Source of the DNA: Steroidobacter sp.
GTDB taxonomy: Bacteria; Pseudomonadota; Gammaproteobacteria; Steroidobacterales; Steroidobacteraceae
Direction of reading: 5' to 3'
DNA length: 58,288 nucleotides
Assembly (NCBI GenBank): GCA_025929585.1
Contig: JAICPY010000015.1
Location: forward strand, 1-58,288
The notes under the pieces are model-generated. The model had not been told where the DNA came from. It did not search any database and was given only the letters and a program-made list of their open reading frames with translations. Made by a program: the position numbers and the translations under genes. Shown piece after piece: positions 36,630 through 46,841 of this stretch. Position 1 is the stretch's first letter, and each line of letters begins with the position of its first letter.

Positions 36630-37634
36630 CTATCGGATCGGATCGCCGATTCGGTCCCAAATCGGGGCTGCCGGTAGATCCCAATTCAGCCAAATCCTGA
36701 CTGCCTTGCCGACCAAATTGCGTTCAGGCACGAAACCGACTTCCTCGTAGCGACTGTCCCGGCTGTTATCTCGATTGTCGCCCATGAAGAAGTAGTGGCC
36801 CGCTGGCACCACTGCATCGTATTCGGGTGTGGGCCGGCCCGGAATGTACAGCACGCCATGCTCGACTCCGGCGAGGAACTCCTGCCCTGCCACCGCTCGG
36901 GAATGAACGCCTTCATTGCGCGGCCCTTGATACGACCCGCTCATTTGCAAGGGCACGAGCTCGCCGTTGATCAGGAGTTGGCGTCCACGCACCTGAATGT
37001 GGTCCCCAGGCATTCCGACAAGACGCTTGATGTAGTTCGTTGCCGGATCCGAAGGCAGTCGAAACACGATCACATCACCGCGCTGGGGCTCACCGATCGC
37101 GACGATCTTCTCGTGTATGACCGGCAATCTGAGCCCGTATGAGAATTTATTCACGAAGATGAAATCGCCGTCCAACAGCGTGGGCATCATCGAGTCGGAG
37201 GGAATGCGAAACGGCTCGAATAGAAACGAGCGGATCACGAGCACGATCACGATTACCGGGAAAAATGATTTCGCATACTCGGCGCTCAAGGGCTGCGCCA
37301 AGGCGGGATCGTCCTCGGCCTTGTTCAAAGATGCGGCGAGCGCCTGGCGACGCTTTCGCAGCCACACCGAGTCGATGACCCAGATGAGGCCCGTCAGCGC
37401 GGATGCGAGCACGAGGACTAAACTGAAATCCAGCGCATTACGCTTCGCCAGCGTTCGAACGCTCAATACGCCCAGAATCAGCAGGATCCATCTCAAGATT
37501 CGAATGCTCTGAGGAGCGACGTGCGGCGCAGAAGACCTGATCCTCCGCCCGGTCGAGACGAACAGGTCGTCGATCAGCAGAAACAGCCCTAGGGCGATCG
37601 TGATCGCGATGATCCAGAATGTGGTTGCGTCCAA
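36630..37634 (-). CDS. lepB: Signal peptidase I
   Basis: 334 residues. Serine-lysine protease that cleaves Sec/Tat signal peptides at the outer face of the inner membrane. Three hydrophobic segments: WIIAITIALGLFLLIDDLFV, the pair ILRWILLILGVL/LVLVLASALTGLIWV, and FFPVIVIVLVIRSFLF just before the catalytic Ser (PSDSMMPTL). Catalytic Lys in NYIKRLVGMPGD; box E GDNRDNSRDSR. TTG start at 37634 gives the expected N-terminus. It has the typical lepA-lepB order. Confidence 0.95.
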   Translation of the reverse strand: MDATTFWIIAITIALGLFLLIDDLFVSTGRRIRSSAPHVAPQSIRILRWILLILGVLSVRTLAKRNALDFSLVLVLASALTGLIWVIDSVWLRKRRQALAASLNKAEDDPALAQPLSAEYAKSFFPVIVIVLVIRSFLFEPFRIPSDSMMPTLLDGDFIFVNKFSYGLRLPVIHEKIVAIGEPQRGDVIVFRLPSDPATNYIKRLVGMPGDHIQVRGRQLLINGELVPLQMSGSYQGPRNEGVHSRAVAGQEFLAGVEHGVLYIPGRPTPEYDAVVPAGHYFFMGDNRDNSRDSRYEEVGFVPERNLVGKAVRIWLNWDLPAAPIWDRIGDPIR

Positions 37635-37690
37635 AATTCTTCGCTCGTTTGTTGATGGAAACGCGTCGGTGCGGAAATCCGACCCAGATC

Positions 37691-39493
37691 CTAAGACCCT
37701 TTATCCTTGCCCACTTGCAACACGGCTAAGAAAGCCTCCTGCGGTATCTCGACCGAGCCCACCTGTTTCATACGCTTTTTGCCTTCTTTTTGCTTTTCGA
37801 GCAACTTGCGTTTGCGGCTGAGATCGCCGCCATAGCATTTGGCTGTCACGTTCTTGCGCAGCGCCTTGACGCTGGCTCGCGCCACGACGTGGCTGCCGAT
37901 CGCCGCCTGCACGGCGACTTCGAACATCTGACGCGGAATCAGCTCCTGCATCTTGTCCACTAGCTCTCGACCGCGCTGATAAGCATTGTCCCGATGAACG
38001 ATGATCGATAACGCATCGACCTTATCGCCATTGATCAAAATATCGAGCTTGACCAGAGGCGCGACCTCGAAGCGGTTGAACTCATAGTCAAAAGAGGCAT
38101 AACCGCGGCTGACTGACTTTAGTCGATCGAAGAAGTCCATCACGACTTCCGCCAACGGCATTTCGTACTGCAAAGATACTTGCGCTCCCAAGTACTGCAT
38201 CTTCGTTTGCTTACCGCGCTTGTCGGTACACAGCTTGATCACGGAGCCCACGTGCTCGGGCGGCAGCAAGATGTTTGCGGTGATGATGGGCTCACGCAGC
38301 TCGTCGATTTCGTTCGAAGGCGGCAACTTCGCGGGATTATCGACGTAGATGACTGTACCGTCGGTGCGTGCAATCTCATACACGACCGTAGGTGCGCTGG
38401 TGACAAGCGCCAAATTGTATTCGCGCTCCAAGCGTTCCTGAACGATGTCCATGTGCAGGAGTCCTAAGAACCCGCAGCGAAAGCCGAATCCTAAGGCGGT
38501 GGAAACCTCCGGCTCATAATGCAACGCCGAATCGTTCAATTTGAGTTTCGCGAGCGCGTCGCGAAAAGATTCATAGTCATCGGAGCTCACCGGAAACAAG
38601 CCTGCGAACACACGCGGCTGCACTTGCTTGAATCCCTCCAGAGGAGCGCTGGCCGGGCGCGCATCCAGCGTGATCGTGTCACCGACTGGCGCGCCATGAA
38701 TCTCTTTGATGCCGGCAATCACGAATCCGACTTCGCCGGTATTGAGTACTTCGCTCGCCAGCGACTTCGGCGTGAAGCGTCCCAATTTATCGACCGTGTG
38801 TGCACGGCCAGTAGACCACACTCGAATCTTGGCGCCGGTCTTGAGCGAACCATTCATGACGCGGACTAAGGAGACGACGCCGACATAATTGTCGAACCAC
38901 GAATCGATGATCAGCGCCTGCAGAGGTCCGTCAGGATCGCCCTTCGGCGCTGGTATGCGCTTGACGAGCTCCTCCAACAATTCCGGTACGTTCTCGCCAG
39001 TCTTCGCGCTGACACGCAATGCATCCTGCGCTTCGATGCCGATGATCTCTTCGATCTCCTTGATCACGCGCGGCGGATCGGCCGACGGCAGATCGATCTT
39101 GTTGAGTACCGGAAGCACCTCCAAGCCCTGCTCGAGGGCGGTGTAGCAGTTCGCGACGCTCTGCGCTTCCACGCCTTGCGCCGCATCGACCACCAATAGC
39201 GCACCTTCGCAGGCAGCAAGGGAGCGAGATACTTCGTACGAGAAATCGACGTGGCCGGGCGTATCGATCAGGTTGAGCTGGTAGGTCTGACCGTCATTCG
39301 CCCGATACTGTAACGAGACACTTTGAGCTTTGATCGTGATGCCGCGTTCGCGCTCCAGATCCATGGAGTCGAGCACCTGCGCCTCCATCTCTCGCGCCTG
39401 CAAGCCGCCGCAGAGTTGGATGAAACGGTCCGCCAGTGTGGATTTGCCATGATCGACGTGGGCAATGATCGAAAAGTTGCGAATCAGCTTCAT
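37691..39493 (-). CDS. lepA: Elongation factor 4 (LepA)
   Basis: 600 residues. Ribosome-associated GTPase. G1 [10 protein letters not shown]3 DTPGHVDF, G4 NKID; LepA-specific C-terminal region [20 protein letters not shown]. Full length. Upstream of lepB on the minus strand. The 214-nt gap to the glutaredoxin gene holds nothing I can call. Confidence 0.98.
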   Translation of the reverse strand: MKLIRNFSIIAHVDHGKSTLADRFIQLCGGLQAREMEAQVLDSMDLERERGITIKAQSVSLQYRANDGQTYQLNLIDTPGHVDFSYEVSRSLAACEGALLVVDAAQGVEAQSVANCYTALEQGLEVLPVLNKIDLPSADPPRVIKEIEEIIGIEAQDALRVSAKTGENVPELLEELVKRIPAPKGDPDGPLQALIIDSWFDNYVGVVSLVRVMNGSLKTGAKIRVWSTGRAHTVDKLGRFTPKSLASEVLNTGEVGFVIAGIKEIHGAPVGDTITLDARPASAPLEGFKQVQPRVFAGLFPVSSDDYESFRDALAKLKLNDSALHYEPEVSTALGFGFRCGFLGLLHMDIVQERLEREYNLALVTSAPTVVYEIARTDGTVIYVDNPAKLPPSNEIDELREPIITANILLPPEHVGSVIKLCTDKRGKQTKMQYLGAQVSLQYEMPLAEVVMDFFDRLKSVSRGYASFDYEFNRFEVAPLVKLDILINGDKVDALSIIVHRDNAYQRGRELVDKMQELIPRQMFEVAVQAAIGSHVVARASVKALRKNVTAKCYGGDLSRKRKLLEKQKEGKKRMKQVGSVEIPQEAFLAVLQVGKDKGS

Positions 39494-39707
39494 CGGTTCT
39501 CACTGGCTCGAGCGAAATCGGATACTGCGAGCCGCGTCGCGGGCTTAGGAAACATTCGACTCTATGTCCGCGCATCACCTTCCCGCAGAAGGCATCAGGG
39601 TGCGAGCAAAATCGGCGGCGGATTATAGCGAAGCGCGCGGGCCGTCGCTGAAGCTTGATGGATAGCGCCAGCCGGCCAAAGCAGCGTCCGGAAACCCCAA
39701 GTTCCGA

Positions 39708-39950
39708 TCAGGGCGCCGCGAGGTAGGCTGCGAGACGACCCTTGTCCAGGCGATACCCGCAAACGAACTCGCCGTCCGCCAACAAAACGGGAATCCGGCG
39801 TCCATACTTGCGCTCGAGCTCCTCGTCCCCCGCGATATCCACCACGGTCACACGCGAAGCCTCTGCGGGCCCGAGCTCAACGGCCAATTCTTGAATCAGC
39901 TCTTCGCACAAGCCACAACCCGAGCGGGTGTAGACAGTCCACAGCGGCAT
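39708..39950 (-). CDS. Glutaredoxin-like DUF836 protein
   Basis: 80 residues, MPLWTVYTRSGCGLCEELIQ: a thioredoxin-fold N-terminus with a CGLC active-site pair, and RRIPVLLADGEFVCGYRLD with the cis-Pro motif. Family PF05768. Located between rseB and lepA. Redox partner unknown. A longer frame to 40481 is antisense extension into rseB and is not used. Confidence 0.85.
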   Translation of the reverse strand: MPLWTVYTRSGCGLCEELIQELAVELGPAEASRVTVVDIAGDEELERKYGRRIPVLLADGEFVCGYRLDKGRLAAYLAAP

Positions 39951-39999
39951 GGTTTGCTTTGGTCGGCGGGCAGAAATGGGAGCGGAACGCGTCGCCTTG

Positions 40000-41016
40000 C
40001 TACCGATTTGGAGGCGCGCCTGCGTCTTGAGAGAGGCTAGGCACCACGGGAGTCTCGCCTTCTTTGGTAACACCGGAGCCGATGGCTTGCACAGTGGCAG
40101 CAGGAACTTCACCGACGACCACGATCTGTTGGCCATCGACATCTCGGGAGTACGCGAAGGCGCCTCCAACCTTGGCCAAACCTCGCATAGTCTGAGTCTG
40201 CGCATTGCGAGGCTCGATGAACACCGATACCGAGGCCAAGCCGTCCGAATACACCAAATGCTGCACTGGCGCGCTGGAACCGGCGATTGCCTGCAAACGC
40301 CAGGTCTTGAGCTGGAAGCCGGCAGGCAAACGTATTTTCCAGCCGATGGAAGCACTGCGAATTCGCGGCTCTTGCGCGTCCTGCACCAACCACTTGAAGC
40401 CCTCAGCCGCGACATCCGGCTTGAGCTTCTCGGCCGAGATCCGATCGCGGAAGTGCAATTCCGAGAACAACAGCTGCTCAATCACATTGCCGTGGCTGTC
40501 ACAGAGCTGGGACTTCAGCGGCATCGCCGTCTCATTGTCGAGCCACAGACGGTAACCGTATCGGAATTGATCACGCGGTTTGACCAGGATGAGCTGCGTG
40601 CGACGACCTGAAGTCTTGGTCGCCCCGCCCGTCTCGATGCTGTAATTTGCCTCTAAACGCTCGTTGTACACCGGAACCGCGGTCAACAGCGTGCTGTCTT
40701 CCGAGCGTTTTTCAACGAGAACCGTACGCTGATCGGGCAGGTAGCAAATGACTTCCTTCTCGTTGCGGATATATTCGCGGCCGCTGCCATCCAGGGACAC
40801 CAGTCGTTCCGTAACCTTGCCCTTCTCGACCCGATGGATGATGTGCATCGTCTCGGAACGAGTATCGCGAACGCGAAAAAATTTACCTTCGTAATTGCGG
40901 GTCGAGAGCGATTGAGACATGCGCTCCAGCCATTCCCGCGCTTCTTGATCGCCGGCTTGAACGACGGCCGCGAGGGATAACAGTAGCAAACCGAGCGAGA
41001 GCTTCGACGCAAACAT
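40000..41016 (-). CDS. rseB: Periplasmic regulator RseB/MucB
   Basis: 338 residues. Signal peptide (ASKLSLGLLLLSLAAVVQA) then the lipoprotein-like MucB/RseB domain with WLERMSQSLSTRNYEGKFF and the C-terminal domain (QHLVYSDGLASVSVFIE). Binds RseA to block its DegS cleavage and senses LPS/OMP stress. Start overlaps the rseA stop by one base (TGATG). Confidence 0.95.
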   Translation of the reverse strand: MFASKLSLGLLLLSLAAVVQAGDQEAREWLERMSQSLSTRNYEGKFFRVRDTRSETMHIIHRVEKGKVTERLVSLDGSGREYIRNEKEVICYLPDQRTVLVEKRSEDSTLLTAVPVYNERLEANYSIETGGATKTSGRRTQLILVKPRDQFRYGYRLWLDNETAMPLKSQLCDSHGNVIEQLLFSELHFRDRISAEKLKPDVAAEGFKWLVQDAQEPRIRSASIGWKIRLPAGFQLKTWRLQAIAGSSAPVQHLVYSDGLASVSVFIEPRNAQTQTMRGLAKVGGAFAYSRDVDGQQIVVVGEVPAATVQAIGSGVTKEGETPVVPSLSQDAGAPPNR

Positions 41017-41636
41017 CAGCGTTGCGCATCCTCTTCATCGGCCGACGCATCTTCTGGCATCGTCATCACGAGCTCCGCTTCCCCTTCGGCCAGCACGCCG
41101 CTCAACACACTGCGACGCCCTAACGGTGAGGAATACTCGCTATGAGCCACGACATAATTCGTCAATCGCGTGGCCGGTATAAAGGCACTGGTGTTGGATG
41201 TCACGGCCGGCACGACATAACGATCGGCGGCTTGAGGTGCAATCGCAACAGGGGAGGAGCTCGAGGTATTGTCGACAATGGCTTCGGAGGGAATCAAACC
41301 TGAACGCTGAACTGAGAACACGGCCAGAGCGGCCACAGTTGCTGCCACGGCGATGCCCGCAGCCGGCCTGAGCCTACGCCACGCGGCAGGTGACAACCCG
41401 GCAGCGCCCCTGGGCTGAGGTTCAGCGGCGATACGAGCCATAACGCCGTCTGCAAAGTCCTTCGAGGGACGAACCGCTTCTCCCGTCCGCAACGTTTCGC
41501 TAATCAGGGCATAGCGGGCCAAGTCCGCGCGCAACTGCGCATCCTGGCCGAGGCGCTTCACGAGCAACGGCAGCTCTCGCTCCGGCAATTCGCCATCCAG
41601 GCATGCTGATACTTGTTCTTTCACCGAATCGACCAT
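41016..41636 (-). CDS. rseA: Anti-sigma-E factor RseA/MucA
   Basis: 206 residues from ATG 41636 (an upstream TTG adds four). N-terminal sigma-binding domain (VSACLDGELPERELPLLVKRL), then a single membrane helix (about GIAVAATVAALAVFSV) and a periplasmic domain ending in an acidic tail. Inhibits RpoE until regulated proteolysis. Located directly after rpoE. Confidence 0.93.
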   Translation of the reverse strand: MVDSVKEQVSACLDGELPERELPLLVKRLGQDAQLRADLARYALISETLRTGEAVRPSKDFADGVMARIAAEPQPRGAAGLSPAAWRRLRPAAGIAVAATVAALAVFSVQRSGLIPSEAIVDNTSSSSPVAIAPQAADRYVVPAVTSNTSAFIPATRLTNYVVAHSEYSSPLGRRSVLSGVLAEGEAELVMTMPEDASADEEDAQR

Positions 41637-41710
41637 GAGAGTTTTCAATCCGCTACCGACATTGTGGACATTTGACGAACAGATTCAATCCGCACTACTA
41701 AAGATCCAAC

Positions 41711-42286
41711 CTAATCCAATAAAGGTTTCAACTTCTTGTCGATTGCCTCACGTGCCCGAAAAATGCGGGAACGCACGGTACCGACCGGGCAATCCATTGC
41801 CTCTGCAATCTCCTCATACGACAACCCATCGAGCTCGCGAAGCACGATTGCAGTACGCAGATCTTCGGGAAGTTGCTCCATCGCGCGCTCTACCACCTCG
41901 CGAATCTCCTCCGTCAGCAGCACGCCTTCCGGCGTGTCGACTTCCTTCAGTCTAGCCTGCCGCTCGAACTGCTCCGGATCCTGCAGATCGAGATCAAAAT
42001 CCACCGGGCGCCGGCGCTGAGCCACCAAAGCGTTCTTGGCCGTGTTGATCGCGATCCTGTACAGCCACGTGTAAAAAGCGCTTTCGCCACGGAACGAACC
42101 CAGCGCCCGATAAGCCTTCAAAAAAGCTTCCTGGGCTACGTCCTGGGCTTCCGCGGCATCGCTCACGAACCGGCCAACGAGCTTCAGCACCCGATGCTGA
42201 TACTTCAATACCAGCAGGTTGAAGGCAGACTGATCGCCCGCCTGCACCCGTCTCACGAGTTGCTGGTCGTTCTCGTCCTGTGTCAT
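41711..42286 (-). CDS. rpoE: RNA polymerase sigma factor RpoE (AlgU)
   Basis: 191 residues from ATG 42286, MTQDENDQQLVRRVQAGDQS. Region 2 (DVAQEAFLKAYRALGSFRG, TWLYRIAINTAKN) and region 4 (LPEDLRTAIVLRELDGLSYE) are highly conserved ECF sigma-E type. Directs the envelope-stress regulon. A sigma-E-like promoter lies 58 nt upstream, implying autoregulation. The open frame to 42448 lacks homologous sequence. Confidence 0.97.
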   Translation of the reverse strand: MTQDENDQQLVRRVQAGDQSAFNLLVLKYQHRVLKLVGRFVSDAAEAQDVAQEAFLKAYRALGSFRGESAFYTWLYRIAINTAKNALVAQRRRPVDFDLDLQDPEQFERQARLKEVDTPEGVLLTEEIREVVERAMEQLPEDLRTAIVLRELDGLSYEEIAEAMDCPVGTVRSRIFRAREAIDKKLKPLLD

Positions 42287-42343
42287 CGGCCGGGATCCCG
42301 GCTGAGCGGCATCAGGCTGGATACACCAGCACACGCTGCAACC

Positions 42344-42370
42344 ATAGACCGATCTGCCGGCCGAAAGTTC
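42344..42370 (-). promoter_or_regulatory. Sigma-E-type autoregulatory promoter of rpoE
   Basis: Minus-strand GAACTT (42365-42370), 16-nt spacer, TCTAT (42344-42348), close to the sigma-E/AlgU consensus GAACTT-N16-TCTGA. It lies 58 nt before the rpoE ATG. Confidence 0.65.
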
Positions 42371-42499
42371 GCACGTGGGAACAGCCCAAAGAAGAGTGTC
42401 AGCGAGTTGAAAACGATTCTCATGCCGGCCGGCGCAACGCAGCTGCAATGCCGTTCATTCAACTTTTTAGGTACGTTGCTTTCCAGCATAAGCGCCCGA

Positions 42500-42973
42500 T
42501 TACCGCACTACTGCTGCAGGAAGCACGGAAAGTCGATCCAAGCGCAAACGAACGATCAACGACCGGAGTTGATCGGGATGTTCGAGCGCATGCGAGCTCA
42601 CCAGAACGCAGCGTCGGCTGCGCGATGCATCAATCGGGCGCAGGCACAACCATACAACGTGCGCAAAAACCCGAGAAGTGGGATCTAGTTCACACTCTAC
42701 GGCGTCGCCTACTTCGTGGTACGCCATCCATCGGCCATCGCTGAGCCAGGCAATTCGTGCAATGCCAGCCGAAGTACCTAGCCAGCCCGCCCATTGAAAC
42801 CCGACATACAGAATTGCAGCGATCGCAATCGCAAGAGCCGCAGCCCAAGAATGCGAGCTCATCAGCAGCAGGGGCGTTAGGGCACCGAGTGTAATCGCCG
42901 CATGCGCAATAAACCGTTCTGCGCGCCGGGCGCACGGTTCAAAGATCAGAGGCGGCGAGCTTGGAGATGACAT
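42500..42973 (-). CDS. ygfX: YgfX (CptA)-like membrane protein
   Basis: 157 residues. N-terminal two-helix hairpin (FIAHAAITLGALTPLLLMS, AALAIAIAAILYVGFQW) followed by a soluble part with WLSDGRWMAYHEVGD and SRRCVLVSSHAL, the layout of YgfX/CptA. In E. coli ygfX lies directly after sdhE (ygfY/cptB) and has been proposed to inhibit FtsZ/MreB; that toxin role is debated. It overlaps sdhE by 35 nt. Confidence 0.8.
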   Translation of the reverse strand: MSSPSSPPLIFEPCARRAERFIAHAAITLGALTPLLLMSSHSWAAALAIAIAAILYVGFQWAGWLGTSAGIARIAWLSDGRWMAYHEVGDAVECELDPTSRVFAHVVWLCLRPIDASRSRRCVLVSSHALEHPDQLRSLIVRLRLDRLSVLPAAVVR

Positions 42974-43205
42974 CAACCCATTCCGAATCGGCCGGCGTTT
43001 CGCGGCGGACTAGATACGCGAATAACTGCGGATCAGGCAAGTCCAGCAGCGATTCGAACGCCTGTTGTTCGGCCAATGGGGCATTAGCATAACGTTGTTC
43101 CAGGTACCGTTCGAGAACAACGTCCAATTCGCGCATCCCACGCCGGCATCGCCATCTGAGTTTAGTGAACGGCGGACGGCGGACGGCGGACGGTGAGGAG
43201 TCCAC
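42939..43205 (-). CDS. sdhE: FAD assembly factor SdhE
   Basis: 88 residues from GTG 43205. The core WRCRRGMRELD (about residues 17-27) is the SdhE/SDHAF2 signature whose RGxxE motif promotes covalent flavinylation of SdhA. The C-terminal part QAFESLLDLPDPQLFAYLV is also typical. The N-terminal 13 or so residues before TKLRWRC are encoded by the HIR-11 repeat (SAVRRPPF). No other start codon before the conserved core is available in this frame except GTG, and no Shine-Dalgarno is visible. Confidence 0.9.
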   Translation of the reverse strand: MDSSPSAVRRPPFTKLRWRCRRGMRELDVVLERYLEQRYANAPLAEQQAFESLLDLPDPQLFAYLVRRETPADSEWVDVISKLAASDL

Positions 43206-43275
43206 GTACGGCGTAACACGCCGACTCTTTTCTTTGACTTTCCCCGTCCGCCGTCCGCCGTTCCCCGCTCACCTC
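43165..43275. repeat. HIR-11: GGCGGAC inverted repeat between sdhB and sdhE, overlapping sdhE
   Basis: 20 bp pair perfectly: 43167-43186 with 43244-43263; the left arm has an extra GGCGGAC unit. Loop about 57 nt. The right edge touches the sdhB stop, while the left arm lies inside the sdhE coding region. Unlike the other units GGCGGAC contains no stop, though a TGA lies at the outer end. Confidence 0.95.
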
Positions 43276-44056
43276 AGTGGTTTCTCTCCACAATCTTCTT
43301 CTTTATTTCCGCGATGGCGCGTGCCGGATTCAGATCCTTCGGACAAGCTTCGGTGCAATTCATGATCGTGTGGCATCGATATAATCGGAATGGATCCTCC
43401 AATGCATCCAATCGCTCGCCCGTGGCCTCATCTCGGCTGTCGATGATCCATCGATATGCAGCCAACAACGCTGCCGGTCCTAGATAGCGGTCGCTGTTCC
43501 ACCAATAGCTGGGGCATGACGTGGAGCAACATGCACACAGGATGCATGCTGCCGGCCGATCGATGCGTTCCTGATCTTCCTTGGACTGCAGTCGTTCGCG
43601 ATCGGGAGGCGCGGGTGTGCGAGTCTGCAGCCAAGGCTTGACCGCCGCATATTGCGCATAGAAGTTCGTCAGGTCAGGCACCAGATCTTTGACCACCGGC
43701 ATGTGCGGCAGCGGATAGATCTTCACCGCTCCTTTCACATCATCACACGCTTTGGTACATGCGAGCGTATTCAAGCCATCGATGTTCATCGCGCAAGAGC
43801 CGCAGATTCCTTCACGGCACGATCGTCGAAACGTCAAAGTCGAGTCGATTTCGTTTTTGATCTTGATCAACGCATCGAGCACCATCGGCCCGCACGTCGT
43901 CATGTCCACCTCATAGGTGTCCACTCGCGGATTCTCACCTGAGTCCGGATCGAAACGGTAGATCTTGAACGCGCGCACATCCTTCGCACCCGGCGCAGCC
44001 TTGTAGGTCTTGCCCGAAACGATCTTCGAATTGGCGGGGAGACGGAATTGAGCCAT
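43274..44056 (-). CDS. sdhB: Succinate dehydrogenase iron-sulfur subunit
   Basis: 260 residues. Three clusters: 2Fe-2S ligands [21 protein letters not shown], then [12 protein letters not shown] and [12 protein letters not shown] for the 4Fe-4S and 3Fe-4S centres. It carries electrons from FAD to quinone. Order sdhC-sdhD-sdhA-sdhB. HIR-12 lies 9 nt before its ATG and HIR-11 directly after its stop. Confidence 0.98.
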   Translation of the reverse strand: MAQFRLPANSKIVSGKTYKAAPGAKDVRAFKIYRFDPDSGENPRVDTYEVDMTTCGPMVLDALIKIKNEIDSTLTFRRSCREGICGSCAMNIDGLNTLACTKACDDVKGAVKIYPLPHMPVVKDLVPDLTNFYAQYAAVKPWLQTRTPAPPDRERLQSKEDQERIDRPAACILCACCSTSCPSYWWNSDRYLGPAALLAAYRWIIDSRDEATGERLDALEDPFRLYRCHTIMNCTEACPKDLNPARAIAEIKKKIVERNH

Positions 44057-44065
44057 TTGCTTGTT

Positions 44066-44152
44066 CAGTTGACGGTTGACGGTTGGCAGTTGACGGCAAG
44101 AACGTTGTTTCGCTTTTTTTGGCCGTCAACGGTCAACCGTCAACTGCCAACC
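44066..44152. repeat. HIR-12: GTTGACG inverted repeat between sdhA and sdhB
   Basis: Left arm 44066-44099 (about four GTTGACG-type units) and right arm 44119-44152; loop 19 nt containing seven T. GCAAGAA marks the plus-strand loop boundary. It separates two genes of one respiratory complex that must be expressed in balance. Confidence 0.93.
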
Positions 44153-44162
44153 TCATCTGCGC

Positions 44163-45947
44163 TCAGTACGTCCTCGCTTTCGGCGGTATCACTTCGACAT
44201 CTGTCGTGAGCGTGTTCAAGTGCACTGGACGATAGTCGAAACGCACACTGCCTTTTTCGTCCACCCAAGCAAGTGTGTGCTTCATCCAATTGACATCGTC
44301 GCGATCGGGGAAATCCTCGCGCGCATGCGCCCCGCGGCTTTCGGTGCGATTCGCGGCAGAATTCAATGTCGCGGTTGCCTGGCTGAGTAAGTTGTCGAGC
44401 TCCAGCGTCTCGATCAAATCGGTGTTCCAGATCAGCGAACGATCGCTCACGCTGACCGCGCCGAACGAGTCGAATACTTGAGCCAACTTCCGCACGCCCT
44501 CTTCCAACGTTTCGCCGGTACGAAAAACCGCCGCGTGACCTTGCATGACTTTTTGCATGTTCAAGCGAATATCCGCTGTGCGCAGTTCACCCTTCGCATG
44601 CCGCAGACGATCAAGGCGGCTAACAGCCAGCTCGCCCGCGTCTTTGCTCAATGGTCGATGCTTGGTGTTCGGTTGGACCGTCTCAGCGCAATAACGAGCA
44701 GCCTCTCGACCGAAGACCACCAGGTCGAGCAATGAATTCGAGCCCAGGCGATTGGCACCATGCACCGAAACGCAAGCAGCTTCGCCCACCGCCATCAACC
44801 CAGGCACGACGGTATCCGGCTGGCCCGCGCGAGCCGTCACGACTTCGCCGTGATAGTTCGCGGGAATGCCGCCCATGTTGTAGTGGACGGTAGGCAAAAC
44901 GGGAATCGGCTGCTTCGTTACATCGACCCCTGCAAAGATCTTCGCCGTCTCCGCGATGCCTGGAAGACGCTCATGGATCACGTCCGCACCGAGGTGCTCC
45001 AGATGTAGATGGATATGATCCTTCTCGGAGCCGACACCTCGGCCCTCTCGAATCTCGATCGTCATGGCACGACTGACGACATCTCGAGAAGCAAGATCTT
45101 TCGCGTTCGGCGCGTAGCGTTCCATGAAACGCTCGCCTGCCGAGTTACGCAGGATTCCACCTTCACCGCGTACACCTTCGGTGATCAGACAGCCGGCGCC
45201 ATAGATTCCAGTCGGATGGAACTGCACGAATTCCATGTCTTGCAGCGGCAATCCCGCTCGCAACACCATGCCGTTTCCATCACCTGTACAGGTGTGTGCA
45301 GATGTGCAGGAAAAATACGCTCGGCCATACCCGCCGGTCGCAAGAATGGTCTTGTGGGCGCGAAAACGGTGCAGCGTCCCCTCGGCCATGTCCAATGCGA
45401 TAACGCCGCGGCACTCGCCGTTCTCCATGATCAAATCGATGGCGAAATACTCGACGAAGAATTGCGCTTCGTGTCGCAGCGCCTGCTGATACAGCGTGTG
45501 CAACATCGCATGCCCAGTGCGATCGGCAGCTGCGCACGTGCGCTGTGCCGTGCCCTGCCCGTAATGCGTCGTCATGCCGCCGAATGGACGCTGATAAATG
45601 CGCCCGTCCTCGGTGCGGGAAAACGGTAACCCGTAATGCTCCAACTCGATGACGGCGCCGGGCGCCTCTTTGCACATGAACTCGATTGCGTCCTGATCGC
45701 CGAGCCAGTCCGAACCTTTGACGGTGTCGTACATGTGCCAGCGCCAATCATCTTCACCCATGTTGCCTAGCGCAGCGCTGATACCGCCCTGCGCGGCCAC
45801 GGTGTGACTTCGCGTCGGGAACACCTTCGTAATACACGCGGTCGACAATCCGGAGTGAGCAAGACCAAACGTCGCGCGCAGGCCTGCGCCGCCGGCGCCC
45901 ACGACAACCACGTCGAAAGTATGATCGATGAATTGATATGCGCTCAC
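44163..45947 (-). CDS. sdhA: Succinate dehydrogenase flavoprotein subunit
   Basis: 594 residues. FAD-binding [17 protein letters not shown], the flavin-linkage motif [10 protein letters not shown] with its His, and [19 protein letters not shown] are all present. It oxidises succinate in the TCA cycle at the inner membrane. GTG start overlaps the sdhD stop (GTGA). SdhE, encoded downstream, should flavinylate it. Confidence 0.98.
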   Translation of the reverse strand: MSAYQFIDHTFDVVVVGAGGAGLRATFGLAHSGLSTACITKVFPTRSHTVAAQGGISAALGNMGEDDWRWHMYDTVKGSDWLGDQDAIEFMCKEAPGAVIELEHYGLPFSRTEDGRIYQRPFGGMTTHYGQGTAQRTCAAADRTGHAMLHTLYQQALRHEAQFFVEYFAIDLIMENGECRGVIALDMAEGTLHRFRAHKTILATGGYGRAYFSCTSAHTCTGDGNGMVLRAGLPLQDMEFVQFHPTGIYGAGCLITEGVRGEGGILRNSAGERFMERYAPNAKDLASRDVVSRAMTIEIREGRGVGSEKDHIHLHLEHLGADVIHERLPGIAETAKIFAGVDVTKQPIPVLPTVHYNMGGIPANYHGEVVTARAGQPDTVVPGLMAVGEAACVSVHGANRLGSNSLLDLVVFGREAARYCAETVQPNTKHRPLSKDAGELAVSRLDRLRHAKGELRTADIRLNMQKVMQGHAAVFRTGETLEEGVRKLAQVFDSFGAVSVSDRSLIWNTDLIETLELDNLLSQATATLNSAANRTESRGAHAREDFPDRDDVNWMKHTLAWVDEKGSVRFDYRPVHLNTLTTDVEVIPPKARTY

Positions 45948-46330
45948 GCAGCGCTCCCGAAGGCAATGCGAAGGATTGAAAACACCCCGACGGCGCCGAT
46001 GGCGAGATGCAAGAACTGACTGACAAGCAATGACGCAACTTTGGCGCCCTTCCCAGCCACGTAATCTTCCACGACGACCTGCACGCCCAGCATGGAGTGG
46101 TACACCAGCGTCACGGTCAACAACACCAGCAACGACGCATTGATCGGCCGATTGATCCAGACGTACAAGGCTGCATAATCAAGTCGTCCGAGAGCAAGCA
46201 AGGCTGCAACGAACCATAGCGTGAGCAGCGTCAACGCGACCGAGCTCACACGCTGCACCCACCAGTGATGAGCGCCGTCTTTGGCTGAACCCAGGCCGAG
46301 CACGCGCCCAAGGGGACTGCGCAAGCTCAT
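45944..46330 (-). CDS. sdhD: Succinate dehydrogenase membrane anchor subunit SdhD
   Basis: 128 residues from ATG 46330 (overlaps the sdhC stop, ATGA). Three membrane helices: [38 protein letters not shown] and [18 protein letters not shown] His in [13 protein letters not shown] fits the heme/quinone region. Begins with a short basic WWVQRVSS stretch. Confidence 0.93.
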   Translation of the reverse strand: MSLRSPLGRVLGLGSAKDGAHHWWVQRVSSVALTLLTLWFVAALLALGRLDYAALYVWINRPINASLLVLLTVTLVYHSMLGVQVVVEDYVAGKGAKVASLLVSQFLHLAIGAVGVFSILRIAFGSAA

Positions 46331-46737
46331 GCGTTCGCCTCCGCGATTCTGTTGAACACCAGCACCCAAAAGAACGCCGTACAGATGATCGCGCCAATGA
46401 ATGCGAGCCATCCGCTGGCGCGCGCCGACTTGCGCTCCAACCCATGTCCCGTATCCCAGGTGAGATGACGTACGCCGTTCAGCAAGTGAAAGAAGAAAGC
46501 GAACGAGAATCCTGCCAGCAAAATCTTCGTGATCGGGTGAGAAAAGACCCCAATGGCTTGCGCATACGTTTGCTCTCCACCGGCGAGCGCAACGAGCCAA
46601 TAGGCAAATAGCACCAGCCCAAGAGAAAGCGCACACCCTGTGATCCTATGCAGGATCGACAAGGCCATGGTGTACTGCCAGCGATATATCTGCAGGTGCG
46701 GCGACAGCGGCCGACCCGATCGACTAGAGCTCTGCAT
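46327..46737 (-). CDS. sdhC: Succinate dehydrogenase cytochrome b556 subunit SdhC
   Basis: 136 residues. RPLSPHLQIYRWQYTMALSI at the N-terminus, SILHRITG, and the heme-ligand motif HLLNGVRHLTWD are the SdhC hallmarks. Three hydrophobic helices. Overlaps sdhD; preceded by the SDHAF4-like gene. Confidence 0.95.
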   Translation of the reverse strand: MQSSSRSGRPLSPHLQIYRWQYTMALSILHRITGCALSLGLVLFAYWLVALAGGEQTYAQAIGVFSHPITKILLAGFSFAFFFHLLNGVRHLTWDTGHGLERKSARASGWLAFIGAIICTAFFWVLVFNRIAEANA

Positions 46738-46841
46738 GAATACCTCGAGTTGCGGATTTCGTCCGCTGGCGATGCCGTTCGCTGGGGCCTTAAGAGCAAT
46801 GCTCTACTACAGCGCGCGAAACCCCGCGTCTTGTTCCATTC

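Noticed and set aside
39951-40481. N-terminal extension of the glutaredoxin-like frame
   Set aside because: It lies over rseB in another frame; the MPLWTVYTRSGCG start fits the family.
42283-42489. Open frame upstream of rpoE
   Set aside because: Coincides with the sigma-E promoter region and has no family match.
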